Of a stretch of DNA of 64,000 bases, positions 11,923 to 23,400 are shown one piece after another (the stretch's first letter is position 1; each line of letters begins with the position of its first letter). Origin of the DNA: Trichuris trichiura (Eukaryota > Nematoda > Enoplea > Trichinellida > Trichuridae). The position numbers and the translations under genes were made by a program. Under the pieces are notes generated by a model that ran no database searches, was not told the origin of the DNA, and saw only the letters and a list, made by a program, of their open reading frames with translations. The stretch is taken from assembly GCA_037903355.1 (NCBI GenBank), contig JBAJFE010000010.1, positions 496,001 through 560,000 on the forward strand, in the 5' to 3' direction.

Positions 11923-12159
11923 CAGTTGAACCTCCCTAAGTTGACCGCCCAACTGAATGGTCTACTTACAGGCAAACTAGCATTGCGTCCATATACTACG
12001 TCATGAGTAAAGCGGTCAAATTCCCATCTACGGAGGTGGTCGACGTAAAGAGGTTGTCCTTTGCGCTTATTAACGTGCGGACCATCCAAATGGTCAAAAT
12101 TCGATCAACTTAGGGAGATGGTCGACATATAGAGGTGGTCAACTTTGGAGGTTCCACTG
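11923..12159. mobile_element. Short Tigger/pogo-like TIR element (237 bp)
   Basis: Ends are CAGTTGAACCTCCCTAAGTTGACC and the inverse of GGTCAACTTTGGAGGTTCCACTG, flanked by TA on both sides (11921-11922 and 12160-12161). The TA target duplication and the CAGT..AACCTCC terminus are typical of Tc1/mariner-superfamily Tigger/pogo derivatives. No transposase is encoded. Its interior matches, in inverse orientation, the element at 50185-50422. Confidence 0.8.
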
Positions 12160-12161
12160 TA

Positions 12162-14643
12162 TTTATGTTCAAGAACTGACGACCGTCAGGTGGACATTAA
12201 TTGGTTATCTTGATGCAGGCAAAACCAATGCCCGTAACTTGAACTTAAGCGTTATTTTAAGTTCATATGATCGTGATTTATCGCGGATAGCATTGGCGAA
12301 TAGGAGAAAAAGTGTGCCATTCATAGAATGATGCAATCGCAACTGTCTGCCGTTCTTTTCGAGGCAGCATTTCATTCAGTTTAACAAGTTTGCTTAGATC
12401 TCTCTAGTCTTTACCCATGTAATCGGCTGATAGTAGCGAAAAAAGAGAAAGTTTTATTTCGCTGAGGTCAAAACTGCTTTCTTAACTCAGAATTTTCAAA
12501 TAAAAGTTATTTAGACAAACGTGCACTACTCGTGATGACATCACTTTCCTTTCATAATCTTAGCAGGATCCAGTTTGCTCGTTTCGGATTGCCTGATAGG
12601 GCAACTTACCGTTAAGATGCGATTTCACGTGAAGCAGATGGGTTAAAGTTGACCTAGGCAGTTTAAATCAATGAATCTTGTGTCATCAGCATGCTAAACA
12701 GAGCAGTCATACTGAACTTTAAATAAACGCTGATTTCTTATTGAAATAAACTCGCTCATCTGGCCAACACGTGAGAATTAAGGATACCAATTCCTCGCGC
12801 AATGCGGCTTTGAGCAACATATGCATTAGAAAGCTTTTCAAGGATCTGCTAGGTCTAGAGACATCCGAGCGAACCAAATCGCCTAGAACAGCCCAAAAGT
12901 AAAATGGACTTACGCTTGTCGTGAGTGCATGAAAAGTATATGTGCATACTTGCCTATAATACTTTATTACTTATGACCATAAAATATATACAAATCCGTT
13001 GTATAACAAATAGTTCGTTAAAGCTTACACATACGAATTCTGAAAGACCTTACAGGGTACCATTTGCGTTCAACAGAAATACAGACGAATTCCAGCGTGT
13101 GGTACGGGTTCATATTCTTTTATACAGAAGCCAAAAAGTTAAACGAACACTACAGCATTTTAGTATTGAATTTATTGACCTTTCTGCAGTAGGCGTGACT
13201 GGTTTATACAAAGAAAGCAGGTAAAACTAACCATTTGGCTTCCGCGAATTTTTAAATGGAAATGACGAGCTTTTATCCTGCTCCAGTGGCGGGGTTCACC
13301 TTGCCCATTCATGAGCGCTGGACCCCAACTCACATCAGCATTAGTAGGACAGTGAGTGAACGAAATAACATGGTGACAAAATTACGCAACTATTCTTGTA
13401 CGGTTTCAACAAAACTAGCAAAAGCCTTTCTTGGCTTACGACTATCACATTTGCAATAAAAACACCAACAAGGAAGAGCGCTGCAAAAAAGCAAAGAATT
13501 CACGTGTTTAAACATCCACACTTTTATTGCACTTGCGCCAGGATACGGTAGAGCTTTTATTCATACTTTCTTTTCGCGTCTGGCTACTAGGAGAGGATTC
13601 AGGTCAAAAACCAACTGAATGGAGAGCAATGACATACCAACAAGCATATTACTTAAAAATTTCAGAAAGCATACAGAAACGTGATAATTGAATATCAAAC
13701 ACAATGTACTATTGTTATATGTCGTCACGCTGTTCATTCGAATTCACTTATGAAAAAGATGCAACCTTTCTACGGCAAAGATCCCGTCTACAAGCCAAAA
13801 TGAATTTGCAAATTGAGTTTGATTCAGCCAGTTCAAACAGGATCGAATGAACGCTGCGTACTGAAATTGTATACGCCGCAGAAATCCCAATGAGACAACA
13901 ATTCTCGGATAACATTTTCGTTATTTACAACCATCGAGGCAGTTCTAGTTAGTCGGACAAGACTGTCGAAAAGGTACCAACGCTGTCTAATGATTCGCTG
14001 AGCATAGTTTCACACTCATCAAAGCTTTGCAGAGGAGTAAGTGAGCTGGACTTTCGATTTTCGCGCTGCTCCCCACAACCATCAGGAACTCTAAAGTTAA
14101 ATGATATGAACACCGTCTTTCAAGATTGGATCAATATTTTACAACGAAAGCACACGTACGCTACCGCACGAAAACGCCAAGAAATACAAGGTTAAGCCGG
14201 CCAATGCACAACGAACAGCCTATACACCTTCACAAGTTCACATACTGCTCTTGCTTGACAACGTGACCCTCTAACCGTAACTTCAAATGAACGGATGTTC
14301 GCATATTTTCAAAAGCTCTTTTAAAAGTGCCTCCTGCTGAAACGAAAGCCTCAATTCCACTGCAAAAAAAGATTTGCCGTAAAAACATTCAAACAGAATA
14401 AACCAACCTGCCAACGGTGTGAGTGTCATAGACAGCATTGTTGATCATTTCCAGAGCTTTGTCAGTTTGGCGCTGGAAAAAGAAAAGGACTTACTTTATT
14501 TCGCAACAATTTCAACAAATAAACTTTGCAACTTCAAAGCTTTTTTTCACGTAAAGTTAATCGTTTATAGAGTCCAACGGTTACTTGACAATAACTCATT
14601 CACTGATATGAAGGCGTAAGGTTCGTAACGGGTTTGGTGGTTG
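12162..14643. other. Intergenic, no supported gene
   Basis: AT-rich sequence with short chance frames only (for example 12925-13224 plus, Lys/Ile/Tyr-rich and without motif). No RNA gene or obvious repeat was found. Confidence 0.55.
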
Positions 14644-14940
14644 AACAAGAAATGTACATGGATATCCTGTGAACAGCCGTGTGTGTATATCCTCGACAGG
14701 TCAAGGTTCGACTAGACAGGCACGCACACGACTCGGAAAGGTGGAGGAGCAACTCCTGAGGAAAAACTCGGTGGGAGGGCAACTCCTGCGTGCGCTGATG
14801 ACGGCTCAAGATTGAGCCGAAAGCTTCGCCAGACTATTGTTTGGTTTTTCATACTTTGAACGAGATTAAAGATTTTTCACTTTTTTGACTCGTTTTATGG
14901 GCAAATAGAAACGGGAAAAAATCCATGTACATTTCTTGTT
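14644..14940. mobile_element. MITE-like element with 20-bp TIRs
   Basis: Starts AACAAGAAATGTACATGGAT and ends with the near-exact inverse ATCCATGTACATTTCTTGTT, about 297 bp. It has no coding capacity. The interior matches each arm of the larger foldback at 49403-50096, including the GTTTGGTTTT, CTCGTTTTATGGGCAAATA and CTCCTGAGGAAAAACTCGGT blocks. The surrounding sequence AACTCATTCACT occurs on both sides (about 14594 and 14942) and may mark an older duplication. Confidence 0.75.
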
Positions 14941-17900
14941 TAACTCATTCACTCATACAAACGCCCAACGCACCTTACTCTCCGCCAGACTAACAGTAGA
15001 CTTTCGAGCATGTTCTTGTACACGATAGAGACCCAGAGAAGGCTCATGTGCCATTAGATGTAGGCATTCCGACACGTCTTCACAAGCTAAGAATGACCAT
15101 ATTAACTAAATAGGGAACTAAATGAGATAACTGTACCTCGTCGGCACTTTTGCTCCAAGTCTTTGTCGTTTTGATTTGCACCGAACGACGACATATTCGT
15201 CTTACTTCTTTAAAGTAATAGTCACGTGCCAACTTTAGGATTTCATGGCGATAAAAGAAGCTCAATATGCTATGTGTACGAGAATATAATCCTCACGCCG
15301 AAAATACATTTCTTTGGGTATCCCTAACGTTAAGACGCCAGCGTAAGCACAGTGAAACTTATACCACTACGGCAAGTTTCTTAAAAACTTCTCGGAAAAG
15401 AATTGACATTCATTTGCTTCAAAGGCGGCAAATGCCATACAGTATCCGAAAATGAACGTGAAAGTAGCAACCGGTATCGCAACTATTTAGTCGCTGTAAA
15501 TCAGAGCTAATTTTTTTTCATAATGGTTCGAACGCAAAAGCAACAAGAGTAATATTCTCAACTTGTGAAAGTTGCTATATTAACAACAGGATAGCCTTGA
15601 CAACTTATCTAGTGAGATCAAAATAAAAACTTATTCTCTATTTTTTAACTGACATTTTGAACGTCTCCGAAAAAATAAAGAAATAAACCTAAACAGCATC
15701 CCTCATTAAAGCATTAACACTTTGTTTTGAAGTTGCTAAATTCGCTGTGTTACCGATAACTCTGAAGCCTACGAGACTACTATTCAAATTGCTCTTTCTT
15801 GAAACAGTAAAGTTCTGTATTTTACGAAGGACATAAAAACTGTAAGTCGTTCTGCCCACGTTTTTTTTATAATCCAGCGTTTTCATCCTTCAATCCTGCA
15901 GCTCACTTTGGAAATTATTTCATCTTTGGAAATAAGTTCCATCCTTGCAAAGACGTGTAAAGCGTATGATATGTAACATATGCAACTAGTAAAAGTTATT
16001 AATCAAGGCATGCCACCAACCATACAAAACAAAACTAGTCATAAAAAGAGCTGAATATGCATAGAGGTAACAAAGACTCACATAGATATCGTTATGAAGA
16101 AACTCGACAACCATTGTTCTACGATGCAGCCAACGAAACTGAAATCAAAACGGCCCGACCAAAGCAGTGGTAAAACACGCCGTCTAAAGAAACGTAGGCT
16201 CAATTTGTCCTGCCGCGCGGTTCCCACTTCTAGGCCGTTACCAGCTTTGCTTTGCGCTCAGGTGAAATTGAACCTTCAAACTGCAGCCATACGATACGCA
16301 ACTTAGATACAAAATAACCCTAATGAATTGGCTATTCTAGAGATGATCGAAAAAGCGTTAACTGAATGCTGAAATTATTTTAAATGCCAAAATAGCATAA
16401 GAAATGAGAGGGACAATTTTTACTTTCCAGTAAAAATACGGAAAAAATCACTGATTAAGAATTTATTCAATTGCCACTTCAGACTTTTGATAAACCACAG
16501 TCTGCTTATACCCTGCGCATCACTGTAGCTGAAGATGTGTTAGCGCGAAGTTTTTTATTTGCGTTGTTTGGGTCTGGTTTGTAATAACACCTTGGAAAAC
16601 GTTTTGGAGGCTTCACTCGCATATTAATTTCGATAAATAAATAAACATTTCCATGAACTATGAAACCATGATATTACCTACCATTTTGTACTGCTAAGCA
16701 AAATGTCTGTTGAATATGTCAGTTATAAACTAGACCGAACTTGTGCAAACGTTTCTTGCGATGAAACAATCACTACTGCATTCAACTGGAAACAATTTCA
16801 GCGCTAATACATGTAATAACGGGTCTCTGGTCTTACATTCAAATTCAACACTCCCATAATCTATATGTCTCCAGCCGTGAGCTACGAACGTTGCACAGAA
16901 CGAAGGACTTATCACACATTTAGTTAGGGAAGTTGTCTGCTTTAAAAACGTAGTTTTTTGGTATGGGATTCTAGTACTTCATGTAGAGCATAGAATTTTA
17001 CTCTTACATTATTTAAGTTCACGAAGATGTTCCTGGAGCTTTCAGACTACGTTTCAATCCTCTTCAGCGAACGGGAAGAGAAAAATAAAATGTTGTTGTT
17101 AGATATAACGGGACAGTACCGTAACAATAAAATTTTATACTTCGAGTGTTTTCCTGCAGCTTCCTCGATAACGTCCCCTTTTCGGAGTAGCAGTTTTTGC
17201 ATCGCCCCGTAACCGACAGCTTGGTTTAGCAAAGCAAACTTAACGCCAACGTACTGTTTGACACTGATGAATTTGCTTACAGCACTCATAAATGTAGCAT
17301 AGCGAGCAAACTTCAAAGTCAGGCTTGGAAAACACGCAAACAGAGCGGCTTTTCAACTTTTATAGTTAACCTGAGTTTCAGGTTTCCCTGATTTACAACT
17401 TGCAGTTTGTTTTTCTTCTTCGTTAGCAAGTCCGCAACGGCGCTAAATTCATGTTTACATAAATGCGAAGAAGGAAATGAGATAAATGGGTTTCTTACTA
17501 CGGGCTGCATATAAGCGCGTGAGGCATCGCGTTGCTGCCAGCAGGTTCTGCATGCAAGCTTAAATTTTGACTTGAGTTCCTCATTGGCCTGCAACTAAAG
17601 CAACTCCTCCTGCAATTGTAGTTGTGCCCTCTCAACTCCATAGAAAAAGTCTGTGATCCAATCCCGGACCTCCAACGGAAAGATATTATGAGCTTCCGAT
17701 GGCTTAACGCAAAATAAAAATGGCAGAAACTAGCGCTATTTTATCCCTTCAGATTAGACGATAATTCATGTTGGCAAATGAAACTGATGAGTGACCATTA
17801 ACTTCTTTCCTTTCTCGCAAGACGCGTTGAAGAACGACATCTTCGTCTCAGAAAACATAGCATTCTTCGACGGAACAAATGAACCGCGCTACGCGCGCTC

Positions 17901-17950
17901 ACCTATAAACTACAGCAAGGAGAACACCAGACTACGTTCTCGGACAAGCT
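14941..17950. other. Intergenic, no supported gene
   Basis: AT-rich, no recognisable genes. Open frames such as 15080-15265 and 17047-17316 (minus) carry no motifs and are not bounded by convincing splice sites. Confidence 0.55.
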
Positions 17951-18064
17951 TTCTGTGGGAGAACACTTGCGCCAAGAACGAAGGCTTCGATTCACTGAAC
18001 TGCTTACTAATGTAAGCGAGTACACGATAGAGGAAAGAGTCTCCGTTGGGGAAAACAATGCCTC

Positions 18065-18330
18065 CTTATATAAGGCATGATGACCCCATTAGCGGGGTGA
18101 CTGAGTTCACTTTAGCGCGACCTTGTCATCGGTGGGCATTTGAGGGACCACATGCCGCGGTCAGTCTCGCCCCGGACGCTGGTCATTGTACCCATTAAGG
18201 TGCTACCGCGGTTGGGCCACACTGGTGCGAGACTATTCAGAGCGGTCTTCACGCTGTGCGTCCTCGCTCTGTGCTCTGCGGGATTCATCCTCCTGCTGGT
18301 ACTGCCACACTTCCAGTCTGGATAGAGCTT
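18065..18330 (+). pseudogene. Conserved membrane-anchor exon remnant (left copy)
   Basis: A short reading frame contains RDHMPRSVS, then a hydrophobic helix LFRAVFTLCVLALCSAGFILLLVLPH, typical of a type II signal anchor. The same frame occurs inverted at 39530-39775, where it opens further upstream (MTPMAGFLSSLWRDLVIG). In the left copy that upstream part has in-frame stops (TGA, TAG), and in the right copy a frameshift hits the helix. Both therefore look like remnants of one ancestral exon, convergent to the pseudoprotease gene. Family unknown. Confidence 0.35.
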
Positions 18331-20410
18331 GCGAAACAGGAAAGCAGCATTTGACCTGTGTCGGTAATACAATGCAGCTGCTACTTGAGTTTCTCGCAAC
18401 TGACTAGACGCCAGCAACGCCACATATGCGTTTTGTAAAGCAGAGGTATTCAGTGTCTTTTTAGCTCCCGAAAGGTGCCCTACCGCCCACAGGTTAACCA
18501 ACTCCAAACTTCCCCTCTGCGCTTCAACGCCTTCGTACGGCTTTTCAGCGCTGCCAGGAATGAAACCGCCAGCATGGAAACGTACTGCTTTATGCTCCGC
18601 ACTAGTGCTGCGCAAGGCCCTTCCTTATATCGCCCCCATCCTTCAGCATTGAGATAGCTATCACCTTCCTCCGGAGTGTGAACACAACGTAGCCGTAGAG
18701 CGAACTAGTACGCAGTAAAAAATGCCCATGAGCAAAGGAAGCATCTTAGATTTCTACTACGTAAACGCTGAGTCATGAGGCCATCATTTAACTCGTAGAG
18801 GGCATCCTAAATGGTGGGAAGCAACAAGTGAAAAAAAACAGCTTCCACAGATAACATTGGGTGTAGCAATGACACCAAGAATTTACAGTGTGTTCATCAA
18901 CGAGAGAATGAACTCAAACTATGAGGTAATGTGTTTATACAACTGAAATGAATAGGGAGCAATTAATGCAACAATTTGGACAAAACAGTAGCGCTTCCAG
19001 ATGACTTCTACTGCTAGATCTCTGCTTCTTGGAGTTCTCAAAATAGTAGGGTAGAATGATGGACCGCTTCTCCGGTAACTGCTCTACCAGTGCGCATCAC
19101 TAACCAGTCGTAAAAAGATAAGTAAGGATCCCCTGCGAAACCTCCATGGGGAACACCTCCTGCCAAAAGTTCATTCACCCTACCAGCGACGTCGTTGCTT
19201 TTGCGTTCACCGCTATCCAAGGGATCCCTTACCCTACAACCCCCTAACCCCAATTGGTCCATCGACGTTTTTCAGGCCCCTTTGCTTATCACAGCTCTAC
19301 AAGAACTGTTTGCTGTACCTTAGCACCGAGCATCCACAAAGATAGCAAAAGCTGCTAAAAAAAAGCAAATCTTCGTGCAGTTCTGTCGATACTGTTCTAA
19401 ACATTGCATGTATTCCAGCAGGAAAGCACGTGGTTCATCCATGTTCACAAGAGTAGACTGAAAGAACTACCTCATTGTGCTCCTTTCCTCAATTTTCCAT
19501 CACTCATGCTAACTGGGTACAACAACTCACCATGTGCACAACCTTCAAATGGAACACTTTCAAAGCAAATCCAACCCAGGCTTAACCCAACTTGCGTTCC
19601 GCTATATAAGCGAAAGTTAAATTTGAACAGAAATCACTATTCCTGAACATTCAGTTAAACACACAAAAACATGCCACGCCGAGAAAACAACAAAGTTACT
19701 AAAGGCTACTCCACCCCGGCAATCAACCCTTTGTTATGACGAAGACACTTGTATCTTTACATCGTGAACTGCAAAACAACTAAATTTTTGTGGAGAGAAA
19801 AAGCAACCCCCACTGAGCAGAATTCAAAACGCGCTATCGGTAATGCGCAACTTCTCTCGGAAACAAGACTGTATCATGTCAGCAACAAAATTAAACCCTA
19901 TTGCAGCAATGAAACATTTCGTTTAGAAACGCAACCGGATTGTACTAAAGTTCGTTTCAAACTATGAAGGCTTCATCATTTCACTATATTGACTACTAAC
20001 AGACTCTCAAATTAAAAAAAGCAGACATATGAACCCTCATCAGTCAACTCTTGGAAAAAGTGCAATAGTGGAGCTGCTAACATGATGCCCAAAATAATAG
20101 TTTCCAAGAAAGTGAAATGTCCATGATACACAACGCTAAGCAATAGGTAATCATGAACACATTTAGCGTATTAAAACACTTTTTAACAAACCGTTGTTGA
20201 GTATGAATATGGACAATCACAAGACAACATAAAGAACCTTAGGAAACAACAAAAACGAAGCCAACTACCTAATACCAGACACCCATCGCAAAACATTGCA
20301 ACGGGAAAGAAACTACAAAGAGCACATGACTTTTCAGCTGTTGTCATGATCTCGAACTCCGCATTAGCCAAAAGCAAGTGCGCAGAACAGAACTTTACGT
20401 ACACTTCATA
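18331..20410. other. 3' flank of gene A, partly unique
   Basis: About 18330-19680 has no counterpart in the right arm and holds no recognisable gene; a long minus-strand frame at 18112-18615 is Ala/Arg-rich without motif. About 19870-20410 is inverted relative to 38770-39300. Confidence 0.5.
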
Positions 20411-20416
20411 AAAGCA

Positions 20417-20422
20417 TTTATT
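20417..20422 (-). promoter_or_regulatory. Poly(A) signal of gene A
   Basis: AATAAA on the minus strand (GTCTAATAAATGC), about 45 nt after the stop codon of gene A. It is conserved in copy B at 38809-38814. Confidence 0.75.
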
Positions 20423-20464
20423 AGACCATAATACGCAAGTATGAGATATGAATAACAAAGTTGT

Positions 20465-23400
20465 CTAAACGATATCGTTACTTATAGTGTCCACGTTCTG
20501 CACTTGACCGACATTGTCGCCTTCCAATTTAACGAAAAGTGCTACATCGTCTGGTAATATTTCGTTTTCACTTTCGCCAGCCGCGGAAGAACGACGTGTA
20601 GGAAATGAGTGATCATAAATACCAAACTGTACCCAATTTCCGGAAGACTGACAAACCAAAGGTGAACCAATAGGCTAAAAAGTGTGCACCAGTAAAGATC
20701 ATTGAAAAGATTCCTAATGATAAACTCACATATTGCAAAACGTTCTTCTGACCAACTCCACAGTACATGACGCTAGGCAAGAATTTTTTACCAAGATGTT
20801 GCTTACATTCCGTTGGTGTGAGCAACTGATATTGTACTCTCACCGGCATACCATGTTGACAAACACCAGAAATATAACATTGCATTCTCGATGAAGCACC
20901 TGTACCTGAATATGGCAATGGGAATGGTTGAACACCATTTATAACTTTCACTCTATGTTTCAATTTGAGCATAGTCATTCCAATGTCTTTCAATTCATCA
21001 TATCCTTCATAGAAAGGACGTGCGTAAACGTTTCCTACTTCTATTAATGTCCTGTTCAGTTGATCAACTGCCATTTTTCGTGGCAACAATGATCCAATAT
21101 ATACTTGATACTTATTATTACCCCTAAAATTATAATTACGTATTTCTGACGACCGCCTACCTGAAGAGGCGTTCACTTACGTAGGTGGAACACATCTAGA
21201 AGATGTCACTACTTCATCCGAATACTCTTCTCCACGTTTTGCATACAATGTTCCAGTGCAAAGTGGTTCAATGAACGATCCAGAAACGATAAAGATGTGT
21301 ACACCAGATGCACCAGGCAAATGATCATACTGATGATGTTCAGTTGAATTTCCTCTCGTACATGGTACAGTTTGCAGTGCTTCAGTTACATCAGGAATCC
21401 TACTGTCAATTTCATTACCGATTATTTCTCCACTTGATTTTCCCGGAAGGAGGCTATGCATACTGTTACCGATACCAATGATATCACAGCTTGCAGTACG
21501 GCCTTTTGCAATTGCGCTTTCACCAACAATGTTGTCTCGCACTAATATATGTTCGTGATCCTAAATTTATCCAACAAGTAGTAAACCGTATTTGGAATCA
21601 ACATGTAAACATTTACCGCGATTGTCTGATCGGACAGGTCATACTTTGGCAGTGATGGTAAGATTACCATGTTAACAGCTTCCAGTGAAGAACTTGGATA
21701 TTCCGCTGTCGGTAGAGGAGTTGGCAGAGGAACAATTTGTATAGCGTTATCATGTGTAGGGCAGATTAAAACTCCATTCGACGAATCAGGAGTTGGTTTA
21801 ACGGGTCTTTGTCCGGGTGTTGGACAGATGACAGGCCCTTTAGGCCTGTCAGGTACTGGATACGGTATTATTTCTTCGCCAAGGCTTGAACTTGAACTTC
21901 CTGAATGGTGTGGCCGTTTTGTCTTATTGAAACGTAACAAAGCAGCCAAACGAGTCTTTACAAGTCTAACGTTCAGTCTTATTACGCGAGTGGAGTCCTC
22001 TGTTTCTTCTGCTGATTTTGAACTATCTTTGGTTTCATGAGAAACAGTTATATGTTTAGAAGACGAATCTAATGACGATGACGACGACGACGATGAAGAC
22101 TTGCTTCTTTTCTGTTCAGGTCTACTGATTGTAGGCAGTGTTGTAGGAATGGGGATGTATACTTCGGAAATTATTCTGGTTCGCCGTCTACGCTTTTCCC
22201 GTGAAGCGGATGAAGACGATGATGAAGAAGATGATGCATGAGTTGGTTTATGTGGTTTGACTCCTGGTTGATGATCAACATTTTCATAAAGAGTTTGAAC
22301 TTTTTTGCCAGAAAACACGTCATGCGCTACATTGATTTCGCCGTAGAATCCCAAGTTCTGCTTGACGTTATTGTTTATCTTCAGCGACAACTGATTCAGA
22401 TAAACACCATATAGGTAAACCCGACCATTTACGAGACAAACCATTGGGGATCCGAGTTGCTAAAATTGTATTGCGTATAAATACGTTTCGATTAAACAAA
22501 AAAACTTCGACTTACAATGTATTGCCTTTTCTTTTCTTCCATAGCGCAAACACCGCGGTATTGAGGTGCTTTTGAGTTTGCTGCTAAGCAACGAGGCTTT
22601 CTAGTTATCATTACAATTTCTTCATCCATACGGTGTTCTCGTTTATCATAATAAGTTACATAGCACGAAGCAGAAGGTGGAGGTACGGAATCTCTTTCTG
22701 CCAAGCAAACAGGTACTACATTATCTACTCTCGATAAAGGCCTTTCAAGTTTCAGAATAGCAATGCCTCTAAGTGTTTCATTGTTCCCCCATGGTAAACC
22801 GTACAGGTTAACATCAGCTATTTTAACTTTTATTCCACGTCTTTTCTGGCGCGAAAATCGTGGAGAATTGGCAAATATCAGTAATTCCGACTTGGCTGAT
22901 GCTGGTGTGTACCTTAGCAAAATAACTACAAAGTTTAGCATTGCAATCGTATACGTGTCCAACATACTTCTTGAAGCAGTCTGCTGCAGTTATAATAAGA
23001 TCAGAAGTATTGGCAATCTGCTGATATCCGCCTCTATGTACCAAGCTTCCAATACATTTTGTTGATCCCTTTAGTCGTGAAGTGATGATCACGTTCCAAG
23101 GGAACATATCCTGTGCATTGTTTCCAGTGACGTAACTTTCAACAGTTCTTCCAAAGGTGTCTGTGTCACCACAGTACACTGGTCTCTGCTGGAAGAAAGT
23201 CTCTGATCCAATTTAAATGGCATTGTTTTACAAGAAAGCATTTCAATGCAAGGAATATGAAAGGAATCATTGTTTAAGAAACAGATGTTAAGTACTAGCA
23301 ATGAACAAGGGCTGATTAAATTTCCTTTCTGTACACACTTCCATTACTTTAATTGCTGTTCTATTGTTTACTCCTTTCTTTGTGCTAACGTTGACAGAAG

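Noticed and set aside
18112..18615. A 167-codon minus-strand frame in the left arm
   Set aside because: It lies opposite the membrane-anchor remnant, is not open in the right-arm counterpart and shows no motif; likely a chance mirror frame.
21669..22040. A 123-codon plus-strand frame (and 37131-37562 minus)
   Set aside because: Antisense to the Ser/Pro-rich exon of the pseudoprotease; its length follows from the biased codon composition of the sense strand.
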